Positions 18,621-28,265 are shown, counted from the stretch's first letter. The stretch: DNA of 64,000 bases from Prorocentrum cordatum (GCA_963575745.1 CAUYUJ010012191.1:70001-134000); one strand, 5' to 3'. The notes: generated by a model from the sequence alone, not told the origin. Translations and numbers: made by a program.

Positions 18621-21540
18621 CGCGCAGAGGGGGATAGAGGGAGGGGGGAATTTCTCAAAAGCACCCCTGATTCTTAGTGTGTAGATGGCAGGCCGGCGCC
18701 TCCTAAGAAGCAGTCTCCCTCTGAGAAGCCTCCCACCCTCCCCCTACAGTCAACGCGCTTGGTAAGGACGCGCGCCTTCATCTAGGGTTCCCTTGTGTCC
18801 TTGCCTCTGTGGCCCGTCCTTTGCCGCTCTCACCGGTCGCCCGCCGCCCACAAAATCCAAACTTCGGCCTCCAAGGGTCTTGCGCCCTTACCACCCGTCC
18901 TTAATGCCCGTTTTGACTGTGCCCCTTGTGCGCGCCGCGAAGGTTGGTCGTGCGCCTGCGTCAGGGCTCCAGCGAGCAGTGCCTGCAGTTCTGCAGCCTG
19001 GCCGTCACGCTCTGGAACCTCGGCCGCAGCTCGTCTAGGAGCGTGGTCGTCAAGGCCTGCGACGGGCGTGCCGACATGCCGTGCTTCGCCTGCGCGCCGA
19101 CCGTTGCGAGCCCGCACTCGTGGCTGGAGCTCGCGGAGGACTGACGAGCGAACAACACACCCGTACCCTTTGGAGGGTCCGAGGGAGGAGAACTGACTGT
19201 GGGGATGTATACGGGTTGTCGGACCCTGTGGGAAGCTCCCGCTCGGGCGGGGACCCCCATCAGACAACACGCGTCCATAGCCCCCTTCGTCCCACCGATG
19301 GGTATGGGAGCATTTCGTCCGTTCGCCAGAGGACCTCGGCGAGCTGGCCGAGATCGTCCTCGAGTGCGCGCCTCGGGAACGCAAGCGCCTCGCCGCGGAG
19401 CTGCGGCGCTGGTCGGAGCGACCCCGCAGGAAGTCCTCCTCCTCCTCCTCCTCCTCCTCCTGCTCCTCCTCCTCCTCCTCCTTCTCCTCCTCCTCCTCCT
19501 TCTCATCCTCATCCTTCTCCTCCTGCTCCTCCTCCTCCTCCTCCATTCCTTTTCCTGATTAGTAATTCTTCCATGTCGCACCCCGAAGCCAGTCGAAAGG
19601 GCGGGCCGGGCGTTTCGCTTGAGGCATCCTCACTATTGATGACCTTGAAGTTTACAAGTTGGCAACAGTTTCACAAATAGCACATTCGTCTTAAACATGT
19701 GCCAGAGCTTCACGGATTGAGGGCGGTACGTTTTCAAATTGTGGTTCTCGCCGTAGCGCCTCTCACATTCGTTTAACAAGCATGCAAGAGTTTGACATAT
19801 TCTCATCGTCAACGTACCAGAAGTAACGTTTTGGAAGGATTCAGGATTGTGAGGGTGCAACAGTTACGTTGATTCGCAGTGCAACAGTCAAGTAGATCCG
19901 TGGCGTTGGAGTCCCGAGAGTGGTGCTTTGGCATGCTTCAGGGTCTTCAAACGGTTGTCCCCCAACGAGGCAGTTCCCTCAGTGGAACTAACCCCTTGCA
20001 GCGGCCTATGAAGAGGGAGCCAGGAGGGAGGGTTCGTTCCAGCATCGTTGAGGACTTTTTAGGGTTTACACCGGTCCTCCACCTCCTCCTCCTCCTCCTC
20101 CTGCTCCTCCTCCTCCTCCTCCTCCTCCTCCGCCTCCTCCTCCTCCCTCCTCCTCCTCCTCCTCCTCCTCCTCCTCCTCCTCCGCCTCCTCCTCCTCCTC
20201 CTCCTCCTCCTCCTCCTCCTCCTCCTCCTCCCCCTCCCCCCAGGAGGGCCGCCGTGCAGCACCTGCCGCCGCCCGGGCAGCGGCGGCGCTCCGCCAGCGA
20301 CAGCGGCCTGCACGGCATGCCGCCGCCGCCCGCGCCGCCCCCGCGCGCCGCTGCCTCCGCGCCTGCGGCGGGCCCGCGGCCGCCGCCCGCGCGGGGGGAG
20401 GCTCGGGGCAGGGTTAATTTCGATTCCTCCGATTCGATTCGATTCGACTTCGACGGCTTCCGATTTCGATTCGGTTCGACATGGGATTCCGATTTGGGTT
20501 CCGATCTTGGATTGGAGGCATACTAGCATGCCGATTTCTGCCGATTCGACTTTTCCCGACTCGGCTGCCGATTTATGCCGATCCGATTCATTTCGATCGC
20601 CGATCCGACTTATCGATTTGATTCTGGGTTCCCCTGGCAGCGTCATGGGGCTTGGCATCGCTCGGAGGTGTGCGCCTTTCCTCGGCGAGGTCCTTCGAGG
20701 AGCATCCTGGAGGATGAAGCACAACGAGAGCACGCGCGCGCGACGTCAGAGATGCACGAGGGAGGGACGTCCGAGCGATGGCGATGTCGGGGGGGGGGGT
20801 AGAGAGACTAGGGGGGGGGGGGGGGGGGGCGAGAGGTTCGAGGCTCGAGGTTGTTTCTGACGCGTTCTCGTCAGTTCCTGCGCGCTCCCCAGCCTCGGGG
20901 TGCCTTCCTGCAGCTGCGCCTCGCCGAGGGCGTTCCCCCTGGACTGCTCTGTGTGCTCTGGCCGACGGAGGACCCCATGTTCTCGAGGGACGCTTTTCTG
21001 GCCCGGGTCCAGCTGTAGGAGCGCTCCCCTCCTCAGGCGCGTCGCGTCTCGGACCCCAGCGGGGGCGCCCGCGCCTGGCTGCGGGGGCTCGCGGGCGTCC
21101 TGGAGGACCAGCTCGGCGGCCTGGCGCACAGGGAGCGCACAGAGGGCGGCGGCTGGAGCGCGCCCGTGGGCGGCGCCGCGGGCCTCCATCGCGCGGCTCC
21201 CCGGCGCCCGCCCGCGGGCGCACCTCCCCCTCCCCAGGGGCAGCCGCCGCCAGGGCATCCGAGGCTCAGGCGGAGGTCGGCCCCGGAGCTCGGAGCGGCC
21301 CCGAGCGTGCCCTTCAAGGCCCCGCGCCCCCTCGAGCCCGGAGGCGCTCACACCCTGCAGTTCACCGCCAGCCGGAGGCCTGAAGCGAGACGCATCAGTG
21401 CCCTCAGCTCCGGCTCGGCCATGCTGCCCATCCTGGAGCAGTGCTGCGAGGACAACCTCAGGCACTCCGTGGGGTCAAACGAGGGCGAGGACAATCCCGC
21501 ACAGCTGCGGAGGCATTCCACAGGCAGCATCGAGGACTGA
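17861..21540 (+). CDS. multi-exon host gene, MGC N-terminus (acylation-type), function unknown
   Basis: Five exons are proposed: 17861 to about 18620; 18965 to about 19140; 19332-19432; 20244-20412; 21019-21540. The last three fit exactly by phase with GT-AG introns. The product would start MGCASVKSESSSKCS. N-terminal Gly-Cys after Met, with Ser at position 5 of MGCAS, is the classic N-myristoylation plus palmitoylation pattern, which predicts membrane anchoring. Ser/Arg-rich low-complexity parts with many RRxS-type phosphorylation sites alternate with ordinary globular stretches (VVSPEEMASCLDKVLKHHG, ELAEIVLECAPRERKRL). I do not recognise the family. The first exon-intron junction is unresolved. 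Introns hold a TCC-flanked dispersed repeat, a (GATTCG)n tract, a MITE and a TIR element. Confidence 0.55.
18965..19140 (+). CDS. MGC gene, exon 2
   Basis: The acceptor is CTGCGTCAG/GGC. It encodes GSSEQCLQFCSLAVTLWNLG, then VVVKACDGRADMPCFACAPT and HSWLELAED, where TGA (19142-19144) closes the frame. A GC or GA donor within GAGCTCGCGGAGGACTGA would join it to exon 3 (DLGELAEIVLEC). If no such donor is used, the gene ends here and the downstream exons belong to another transcript. Confidence 0.5.
19332..19432 (+). CDS. MGC gene, exon 3
   Basis: The acceptor is CGCCAGAG/GAC. It encodes DLGELAEIVLECAPRERKR followed by LAAELRRWSERPRR, a charged, probably helical segment. The donor is AGGAA/GTCCTCC (19433), which leaves two bases of a Lys codon that the next exon's first G completes. 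Confidence 0.6.
19433..20243 (+). repeat. intron made of a TCC-flanked dispersed repeat
   Basis: This is an 811-bp GT-AG intron. It starts GTCCTCCTCC and ends in a (TCC)n/polypyrimidine run CCCCTCCCCCCAG. The middle (about 19555-20080) is homologous to about 46900-47760. Shared landmarks include GGGCGGGCCGGGCG, ATGA(C/T)CTTGAAGTTT, CCTATGAAGAGGGAGC and GG(G/C)TTACAC(C/T)GGTCCTCC. The TCC tract doubles as the splice-acceptor pyrimidine tract. Confidence 0.65.
20244..20412 (+). CDS. MGC gene, exon 4
   Basis: The first G completes the split Lys codon. It encodes RAAVQHLPPPGQRRRSASDS and GLHGMPPPPAPPPRAAASA, a proline-rich low-complexity linker with an RRRSAS phosphorylation-type site. The donor AGG/GTTAAT leaves phase 0. 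Confidence 0.6.
20655..20782. mobile_element. MITE family 1, copy B
   Basis: Ends are GCATCGCTCGGAGGT and ACGTCCGAGCGATGGC. The core CTCGGCGAGGTCCTTCGAGG, AGCATCCTGGA and GAGCACGCGCGCGCGACG is diverged from other copies in its 3' half. It lies within intron 4 of the MGC gene. Confidence 0.75.
20870..21018. mobile_element. TIR family 2, copy 3 (5' end eroded)
   Basis: GTGTGCTCTGGCCGACGGAGGACCCCATGTTCTCGAGGGACGCTTTTCTGG aligns with the 3' halves of 4624-4797 and 25792-25966. The right end GGTCCAGCTGTAG is kept. The left TIR is not recognisable. Part of it (CCAGCCTCGGGGTG, CAGCTGCGCCTCGCCGAG) also recurs near 36370-36410. Confidence 0.6.
21019..21540 (+). CDS. MGC gene, terminal exon
   Basis: It begins GAG CGC TCC in phase with exon 4 and encodes 173 residues to TGA 21538-21540. 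It starts ERSPPQARRVSDPSGGARAW, has a Pro/Ala-rich middle, and ends SVGSNEGEDNPAQLRR then HSTGSIED. RRVSDPS, ARRISALSS and RRHSTGS resemble basophilic-kinase sites spaced along an otherwise disordered tail. No known domain is seen. Confidence 0.6.
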   Translation, partial: ERSPPQARRVSDPSGGARAWLRGLAGVLEDQLGGLAHRERTEGGGWSAPVGGAAGLHRAAPRRPPAGAPPPPQGQPPPGHPRLRRRSAPELGAAPSVPFKAPRPLEPGGAHTLQFTASRRPEARRISALSSGSAMLPILEQCCEDNLRHSVGSNEGEDNPAQLRRHSTGSIED

Positions 21541-21639
21541 GCACCACCTTGGGCGATTCTGCAACTGTGCGCCCGCGTGCTTTGGAGGTGTGTAAATTTT
21601 TGGGTTAAAGCACTGCCCACCCTTTTTACGCATCCTCCT

Positions 21640-21650
21640 CCTCCTCCGCC

Positions 21651-21729
<79 letters not shown>

Positions 21730-22208
21730 GACCATGACCATCACCATCACCATCACCATCACCATCACCATCACCATCACCATCACCATCACCATCACCA
21801 TCAGCATCAGCATCAGCATCAGCAGCATCGTCATCATCATCACCATTATCAGCATCATCGGCAGCATGGTCATCATCATCATCATCATCAGCATCAGCAG
21901 CATCATCATCACCATTGTCAGCATCATCGGCAGCATGATCAGCATAATCATCATCATCAGCAGCAGCAGCATCATCAACATCACCGTCATTGTCATCAAC
22001 ATCGTCATCGTCATCGTCATCGTCATAATCATCATATTCCTCCTAGTCATCATTATGATGATGATGATCATCAGCATCAGCATCAGCATCATCATCGCCA
22101 TCGCCATCGTCATTGTCATCAACATCGCCATCGCCATTGTCATCGCCATAGTCATTATCATCATCAACAACATCAGCATCATCGTCGTCACCATCGTCAT
22201 CGCCATTG

Positions 22209-22255
<47 letters not shown>

Positions 22256-22322
22256 AGCAGCATCAGCATCAGCATCATGATCATCATCATCGTCATCAGC
22301 ATCATCATTGCCATCATCAGAA
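21640..22322. repeat. long (CAT)n/(CAG)n microsatellite
   Basis: About 680 bp of ATC/ACC/AGC triplet variants. Poly-His, poly-Ile/Ser and poly-Met frames are products of the repeat. Similar tracts occur at 36.8-37.2, 46.7-46.8, 58.2-58.6 and 61.5-61.6 kb. Confidence 0.95.
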
Positions 22323-22424
22323 CATCCGCATAGTTCGCGTCTTATTACTATGATCCAGCTGCCTACGGCAAGTCCCACCACCGTGCCTGAATTGTGCGTT
22401 ACAAGCCCAGTGGATTGTCGTTGG

Positions 22425-23015
22425 GATCTCGCGGGAGGCCTCTCGGCGGCCTCATGGAGGCAGTTTTGCGGCCTTTGGGGGGCCTCTTGGGCCTCTTGGC
22501 GGCCTCTTGGGGCCTCTTGGGGCCTCTTGGGCGCCTCTTTGGACCTCCTGGCGGCCCCTTGGGGCGGAAGGCTCGTATTTTCGGTTCGTGTTCCTACTCT
22601 GGGGCCCCTATTGGGGCCGTCTTGGGGCCCTCTTGGGCCGTCGTGGGCGCTTCTTGGGCCGTCTTGGGGCGTTCTTAGGCCGTCTTGGGGCCCTCTTGGG
22701 GCCCTCTTGGAGACCTCTTGGGCAGTTTCCGGGTGGCCTTTAGGGCCTCTTAGGTTGTCTTGGAACGTCGGAAAGCCGAAAAGGCACACCAAAATCCTTC
22801 AAAACTCAAGGCGAATCAATGATTTTCCTCTCTGGGGGCCCTCTTGGGAGGCCTCTTGGAGGCCTCTTGGGGCGCCTTGGAAGTTTCTTGCGCCACCTTG
22901 AGGCCATTTTGAGCGTCGTCGAACGATCGTTCGGCGACTCGGGGCCCTCTTGGACCGTCTTGGGGGCCTCCTGGGCCGTCATGGTAGCCTTGAAGAGCCC
23001 CATGGAGGCGCCATG
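22425..23015. repeat. CTTGGGGCC minisatellite array
   Basis: Tandem variants of CCTCTTGGGGCCGTCTTGGG, interrupted near 22765-22830 by an AT-richer spacer. It is the + orientation version of the array at 28-620. Confidence 0.85.
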
Positions 23016-24105
23016 GCCGCCCAGTGACCCCCCAGGAGTAAGGCCGGTGCGCGCGGCGAGGTGCGGCGGGGAGAGGCGGCCAGAAACCCTACCAGACAGC
23101 ATTTGGTATTCTAGCACGCGTCAACGTGCCAGGAGGCATGGTGGCGGATCTCCTCCACCTTGGGCTGCTCTTCGGGTCAGTTCGCAAAACGGCCTTCGAT
23201 CCAGTGTCTGGTCTGGGGCTGATGACCCCATCTGTTTCATGCCGGCCTGAACGTAGCTTGCGTGCCCGAACCCCTTCGCGTCGCAGACCTCCTGTGATCC
23301 GTGCCGCGAAGAACACGACATCGCGGGATCCGCGTGGCCCGTAGGGTTTGCTGCCCTGTAGGTTTTTGCATCCTGTCCACGGGGCACGAGTAGTTTGCTG
23401 CCGCAATGTGGCGCCGCACAGTCTGGCAGAAACTCGTCCCAATTGATGTGCCCCAGTGTGCGGCCTTAGCTGCGCGGGTCACGTACTCGTCCGCTCGCCG
23501 TGGATGATATGGGAAAGTTGAGTGTAATGTTCGTTTAGAGCAGGGCTTCTCGGTTTGAAGTCTGTCTCTCTTTTTTCCCCTGCCTGCCACTACTCCGCCC
23601 CGCCTCCTCTTCCTCCTCCATGACGAACGTGCCAGCTTGGCTGGCAGCAGTCTAGCCAGGTTCTCGCGCTGCTGTCCTCTCCCATGTTCCTGGACCGTGA
23701 GGGCACGGCTGCGTCTCGCGCATTGCGCCATTCTGGCGCCTTGCGCCAGTGCAGGACCGCGGGGGCATAGCCTATCGGTCCGGCCTCGCCGGTTTATTTG
23801 CATCGGTAAGCGTATCTGTCCTCCTTCGAGCTTCCTCGTGCTCGGGAGTAGGACTCGATCTGGGCGCAATATCACAAGTATTGTTAGTTACCCGTCGCCG
23901 ATTCAACTTGCTGTTTGCAGCCTCCCTTTTGCTGGGCGCACGAAGATGCGTCCAGGCCCTGGCATTTTGGTCTCGCGGTAAGAGGCCCTTGCGACGGTAT
24001 CAGCTGGGGCTCACTTGGACAATTCGGGTGCCAGGGACAGCCAGTGGCAGCTGTTTGCACGCAGAGGGAAGCACTCGGCCCGACCAGGAACCAAGCATCG
24101 CTGTC
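23016..24105. other. no gene recognised
   Basis: There is a 212-codon frame on the minus strand (23237-23875), but it is Arg-rich, domainless, and opposed by equally open + frames. No repeat unit is visible. Confidence 0.35.
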
Positions 24106-24109
24106 AAAA

Positions 24110-24345
24110 AGACATAGCCCGTTGTGTGTTCCAGCCGCCGAGTGGGCAACCTACGGCGTCACCAACAGCGGGGGCCGTGCACCAGACTCCCCCCCTCCGC
24201 CCTACCCTCCCCCCCCGTTCCATTTCCAGCCGCCGAGTGAGCAACTCTTGCGACTCACTCGCAGGCCTATTTGTGCTCGGCAGCCGAGTGCGCATCCTAT
24301 GGCGCACCGCAGTCAACAGCAGGCCCTTCCATTGCGAAGGCCTTA
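24110..24345. repeat. loose copies of the GCCGAGTGCGCAACC unit
   Basis: TTCCAGCCGCCGAGTGGGCAACC, TTCCAGCCGCCGAGTGAGCAACT and CTCGGCAGCCGAGTGCGCATCC are degenerate copies of the 60-bp unit found at 25.2-25.5 kb. The end GCGAAGGCCTTACGG...GCCGCCGACCCTG (24337-24365) recurs at 54231-54262. Confidence 0.6.
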
Positions 24346-24439
24346 CGGCTGGCGCCGCCGACCCTGAAGGGGGACGACGACGACAACGGCGGCGGAAGCG
24401 ACGACGACGCTGACGTGGGCGTTTCCGGGGGTCTTTTCA

Positions 24440-25015
24440 GAAGGCTTTCGGGGGCCTCTGGGGGAGGAATTCTGGGGCCTCTTGGGAGCCCGTCGGTGGC
24501 CTCGTGGGAGCCTCTCGGGGCCTCCTCGGGCTTCCTGGGGACCTCTTGTGGGCCTCTTTGGGCCTCCTGGGGACCTTGGTGCCTCCTGGGAGCCTCTCGG
24601 GGCCGAGGGCTTAAAGTGTCCGTCCGGGCCCCCCGTTTGGGCACGCTCTTGGAGCTATCTTGTGGACCTCTTGGGCCGTCTTGGAGGCGTTGTGGTATGT
24701 CTTATGGTCATGTTGGATTGTGTGGGGGCCCTCTTGGAGGCCGTCTTGGGGCGATCTTGGGCGCCTCTTGGGCCGTCTTGTAGCGACGGGGAGCGGAAAA
24801 GGCGAGAACGCCCAAATCCTGAAAAACCTCGCGGGGCCCTTCTCGGGAATACTCTTGGAAACTTCTCGGGGCGCCGTGGCGGCCTCACGGGCAGTCTGGA
24901 GGGCGTCAAGGTGTTTTGGACCGATGGTTAGGTGATTGGGGGCCCTCTTGGACTGCCTCGGGGGCCTCTCGGGGCACTCTTGGCCTGCCTTGGTATGTTC
25001 GGAGGCCCCGGGACC
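24440..25015. repeat. CTTGGGGCC minisatellite array
   Basis: Same family as 22425-23015, with a spacer around 24780-24830 (GCGAAAAGGCGAGAACGCCC) comparable in position to the spacer of the first array. Confidence 0.8.
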
Positions 25016-25199
25016 CTCAGTGGGAGATGCGTATCTGACCCCCCCCCCACGCCCCCCAGGGATCAAAGGGAAAGGGCGTTCCTTCGACTCGACTACGCCA
25101 TTGCTAGATTTTTCTCTCGCTGGCAGGCTTGAGGAGGAGGGCGCAGGGAAAGGGGACGACGGAGACGACGACTGACGGAGACGACGACTCGAACAGACA

Positions 25200-25520
25200 A
25201 GCCCCTCACACACGCCGACAGGGTCGGCGGATTTGCGGCTAGCGAGAGTGCAATTCATGGCGCCACCAATAGCAGGCAGTTTTGTGTTTGTTCGGCCGCC
25301 GGGTACGCGATCCATGGCACAACACACTAGCAGCCAGTGATGTGTTCGGCTGCCGAGTGCACAACTTGTGGCTGCTCCAATGGCAGGCAATCTCTTGTTC
25401 GGAAGCCGAGAGCGCATCTCATGACGCAGCCAATGGCTGCCCTGCGTTCGGCAGCAGAGTTTGCAGCCTGTGGCGCGCCCCACAGAGTGCGCAACCCACG
25501 GAGCAACCCACCGCGCAACC
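25200..25520. repeat. about 60-bp tandem repeat (GTGTTCGGCNGCCGAGTGCGCA)
   Basis: At least four consecutive units share TGTTCGG(C/A)(C/T/A)GCCG(A/G)G...GCGCA...ATGGC...CAGGCA. Beyond 25480 it decays into CGCAACCCACGG repeats. Confidence 0.7.
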
Positions 25521-25718
25521 CACGGCGCGACCCATGGATCGCGCAACCCATGGCGCAAACGACGGGTGGCGCACCCCGTGGTTGGCGCATGCCCTGGCAG
25601 TTTCTGTGGGGCTTCGCCCAGGTTGTCCTTCCCGTTCGCCCTGGCGGTGGGCCTCCAGCGTTGAGCGGTCTTGTGGCCGTGCCTGCCCCCCTCTGGCCTC
25701 TGGGGACCTCAGCCTCCA

Positions 25719-25790
25719 GGGACCTCCGGCCTCGGCGGCGGGTGGCGCCGTCCTCCTCGCCCTCCACGCTAAGGCTAAGGCTGCGGACGG
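25719..25790 (+). CDS. possible small exon next to TIR element
   Basis: Acceptor-like CAGCCTCCAG/G precedes a 72-bp GC3-rich stretch reading PPASAAGGAVLLALHAKAKAAD. The sequence then continues G/GTACAGTCGG, where the donor GT is immediately followed by the TIR of family 2. The neighbouring exons are not identified. Confidence 0.3.
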
Positions 25791-25791
25791 T

Positions 25792-25966
25792 ACAGTCGGA
25801 CCGAGGCATGAGATCGAGGTCGATTCGGGGAGGGTGCCCTCGTGTGTTTCGTGTCTGTTGGGAGTTCTTGTGCATCTTGGGGAGGGCGCCCTTGGAGGTT
25901 CTGTTTTTGTAGGCCGACGGAGGGCCTCGTGTTCTTGGGAGGATGTTCTTCTGTCTAGGTCCGACC
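25792..25966. mobile_element. TIR element, family 2, copy 2
   Basis: It starts (GT)ACAGTCGGACC and ends GGTCCGACC. The interior aligns with copy 1 over its full length (GTTCTTGTGCATCTTGGGGA, GAGGATGTTCTTCTGTCTAG). It is about 175 bp and non-coding. Confidence 0.75.
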
Positions 25967-26129
25967 GGATCCACCAGTTTTGATGCGAAGCCCTGGCTAA
26001 CCCTCCCTCCCCGCGGTCATCGCCAGGAAGAGGGGGGCCGTCCTCCCACAGCCCACCCCGCCCACGCCCTCCTGCATGATACACCAGACATGCAGCGCAA
26101 GGCTGGGCCGTCTTCTGTGTATTCTCTTC

Positions 26130-26701
26130 TTCGTGTTACCAGTTGGAGGGTGGTTATTATTAACATCGTGATCGTTATTATTGCTCCTATGATTCGCCTT
26201 CGTTGTATTATTGCCTCACCTTCATAACCGCTTAGTACTATGGTGACTATGTTCGTCTTCTTCGCAGTCTCAGTCTTCTTCCTAGCGCTATTGTTGAGTA
26301 TGGTCTTAGTCGCACTTGGGCCGTTGATTATTATGAGTCGTCGTCGTCGTACTACGTCATTGCCTTCAACCGTTCAGTACTATGATGTTGTTCGTCTTCT
26401 TGGTAGCCTCCGTTTCTTTCCTAACGATATTGTTGTGCGTGTGGCCTTACTCGCATTAGTACCGTTGTTCACAGTATGGGCATTATGTATAGTCCTATGT
26501 GTTGTAATAGCATCATTATTTTTCTTCTTCGTATGCTTGTTATTACTAGTGTGATTCGTCTTCTTAGTTCTATTAGTTGGATTAGTATCCTTATTGTTTT
26601 CCATATCGTCATGATCATTGTTATTATTATTATTATTATTAGTAGTAGTAGTAGTAGTCGTAGTCGTAGTAGTCGTAGTAGTCGTAGTAGTCGTAGTAGT
26701 C

Positions 26702-26755
<54 letters not shown>

Positions 26756-26830
26756 TTCGTGGTATTCGTAGTAATAGTATGTTGTTGATCCTTCGTTTCT
26801 TATCCTTGTTGGTATTATTGGTTTTATTAT
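26130..26830. repeat. AT-rich degenerate array and (TAG)n tract
   Basis: About 125-bp loose units (AGTACTATG...GTTCGTCTTCTT...TATTGTTG...CCGTTG) lead into a (TAGTAG)n/(TCGTAG)n tract at 26630-26755. It is the most AT-rich block of the window. A 104-codon Leu/Val/Phe frame (26240-26554) is explained by the repeat. Confidence 0.7.
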
Positions 26831-26879
26831 TGGTAGTTGATCCTTGGTAATTTCATTGCTATTCTCATCGTTCCTCTTT

Positions 26880-27171
26880 TCTTCCTCGGCAAACCCCCGG
26901 CGACGACGACGGGCGCGCCTCCTCGGGGCGACCCGCGCCGCCGCTCGTCGTCGTCGCCCGCCGCCCGTCGTCGCCCGCCCGCCGCCGTCGCCCGCTCGTC
27001 GTCGTCCTCCTCGCTGCCGTGCTCGTCGCAGGCCGCCACCGCCCTCGCGCTCGCCGCCGAGGCCGCCGCGGGCGCGCCGCCGGGGCCGCCCGCGCCGGCC
27101 GCGCCGGCCAGCGCCGCCGCCGCCCCGGAGCCGAGAGCGGCGCCCGAGGAGGCCGCCGACGATCGGGGGCG

Positions 27172-27220
<49 letters not shown>

Positions 27221-27298
27221 CTGTCGTCGTCGTCGTCGCTGTCGTCGTCGTCGCCGACGATCGGGGGCGGCCAAGATGGGACGGGGCGGAAAGTCTCC
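26880..27298 (+). other. GC-rich coding-like stretch with (TCG)n
   Basis: An open frame gives SSLPCSSQAATALALAAEA then Pro/Ala-rich sequence and a poly-Ser (TCG)n run at 27175-27255. It may be an exon, but triplet slippage dominates and flanking splice sites are not clear. Confidence 0.25.
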
Positions 27299-27492
27299 GG
27301 CCTCCCAGATGGGGTCCGAGCAGATGGGGTCGGAGGATCGCGCCGCCTCGCCGATGCATCGCCGGTGCACCGCGATGCGGAGCCCGATTTTCTCCGCGCC
27401 GACGTCGCTGGTGCAATGCCGACGTTACCAGTGCATTGGCGATGCGGCGCGGTCCTCCGACCCCATCTACACGGACCCCTGTCTAGGAGGCC
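27299..27492. mobile_element. foldback element, family 3, copy 1
   Basis: Two about 52-bp arms are near-perfect reverse complements: GGCCTCCCAGATGGGGTCC, AGATGGGGTCGGAGGATCGC, CGCCTCGCC on the left, and GGCGATGCGGCGCGG, TCCTCCGACCCCATCTACAC, GGACCCCTGTCTAGGAGGCC on the right. The loop carries CCGATTTTCTCCGCGCCGACG. Copies also lie at 40388-40586 and 50209-50408. It has no ORF. Confidence 0.85.
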
Positions 27493-27499
27493 TCTAGAG

Positions 27500-27640
27500 T
27501 CATGGATGTTCTCCTCGTGTTGGGCTTGTCGCTGGAGTGCTCTCATGGGGCTCTCTTGGGCCCATTGGGGGGCTCCTGGGGGGGGTCTGGGGCGCCTTCT
27601 GGGTGCCTCCTGGGAGCCTCTCGGAGCGGAAAGCCAAGCC
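27500..27640. repeat. short CTTGGGGCC-type array
   Basis: CTCATGGGGCTCTCTTGGGC ... CCTCCTGGGAGCCTCTCGG matches the minisatellite family of 22.4 and 24.5 kb. Confidence 0.6.
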
Positions 27641-27950
27641 CGTGCGCCGAGGGGTGGGAGCGCGGGGCCGCCCCCTCCCTTCCTTCCCAGGCGCATGCAC
27701 TGGCGTGCGTGCGCGCAGGCCAGCGAAAGCGCGTGCCACCCGCGCGACGTGCGTAAGCAGAGAGAGACGCGCTGGCGGCGCGGGCTCTCCAGAAGCTGCC
27801 CTTGGGTCTGGAAGGAGGCCGGGGCCGGAGGCCGGCGGACTGCAGTGTCGATTTTTGGTCCCCTTCGTCCGCGCACACGAGGCGTTCCCGCGAGGGCCTC
27901 GCCTTCCCATGGTCGAAAGAGTTGTCATCTCTTCCTCGGCGGGGCCGCGC
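27641..27950. other. no gene recognised
   Basis: Long overlapping open frames on both strands reflect high GC. No domain is seen. Confidence 0.35.
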
Positions 27951-27954
27951 CAGC

Positions 27955-28050
27955 AGAGCGGCGGGGGCTCCGCCGGCGGAGGTCGGCGGAAGGAAGGAGT
28001 TGCCCTCCGAGAGGTGACAGCCGTTTTGGGCTCAGGGTTCCCTGCCTCCC
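27955..28050. repeat. GGCTCCGCCGGCGGA block shared with 45215-45320
   Basis: GCGGGGGCTCCGCCGGCGGAGG ... CTCAGGGTTCCCTGCC corresponds to GGCGGCTCCGCCGGCGGAAG ... TTTCAGGGTTTCCAG near 45.2-45.3 kb. In both places a family 5 element follows within a few hundred bases. Confidence 0.55.
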
Positions 28051-28107
28051 CGCCCCCTCCCCGGCCCCTCCGCGCGGTGCTCCTGGCGTCACGTCCATGT
28101 GGTCCTC

Positions 28108-28109
<2 letters not shown>

Positions 28110-28157
<48 letters not shown>

Positions 28158-28260
28158 CAGGCGTCGTCGTCGTCGCCGCCCAGGCGTCGTCGCCGCCCAG
28201 ACGTTGTCGCCTGGACGCCCCCGAAGTTCGCGCCTGGACGCCCCGCCCTGGGCGAGCCCA
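28110..28260. repeat. (GTC)n and CGCCGCCCAGGC minisatellite
   Basis: GTCGTCGTC runs to about 28150, then CGTCGCCGCCCAGGCGTCGT units and GCCTGGACGCCCC units follow. Confidence 0.75.
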
Positions 28261-28265
28261 CCGCG

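Larger units (their letters stand above)
20413..21018 (+). other. intron 4: (GATTCG)n tract, MITE copy B, TIR-element end
   Basis: This is a 606-bp GT-AG intron at phase 0. It opens with GTTAATTTCGATTCC and a degenerate GATTCG/CCGATT array (about 20418-20630). MITE family 1 copy B (20655-20782), a G-rich tract and the 3' half of TIR family 2 follow. The final GGTCCAGCTGTAG both ends the TIR element and supplies the splice acceptor. Confidence 0.65.

Noticed and set aside
21640-22353. 258-residue poly-His protein and its poly-Met and poly-Ile alternatives
   Set aside because: All three frames of a (CAT)n tract are open; no flanking coding sequence continues them.
23237-23875. 212-residue minus-strand ORF
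   Set aside because: Arg-rich, no domain, no codon preference, competing open frames on both strands.
26240-26554. 104-residue hydrophobic protein
   Set aside because: Leu/Val/Phe content comes from degenerate TTCTT/ATTGTTG repeats, the base composition differs from real exons, and the frame contains visible repeat periodicity.
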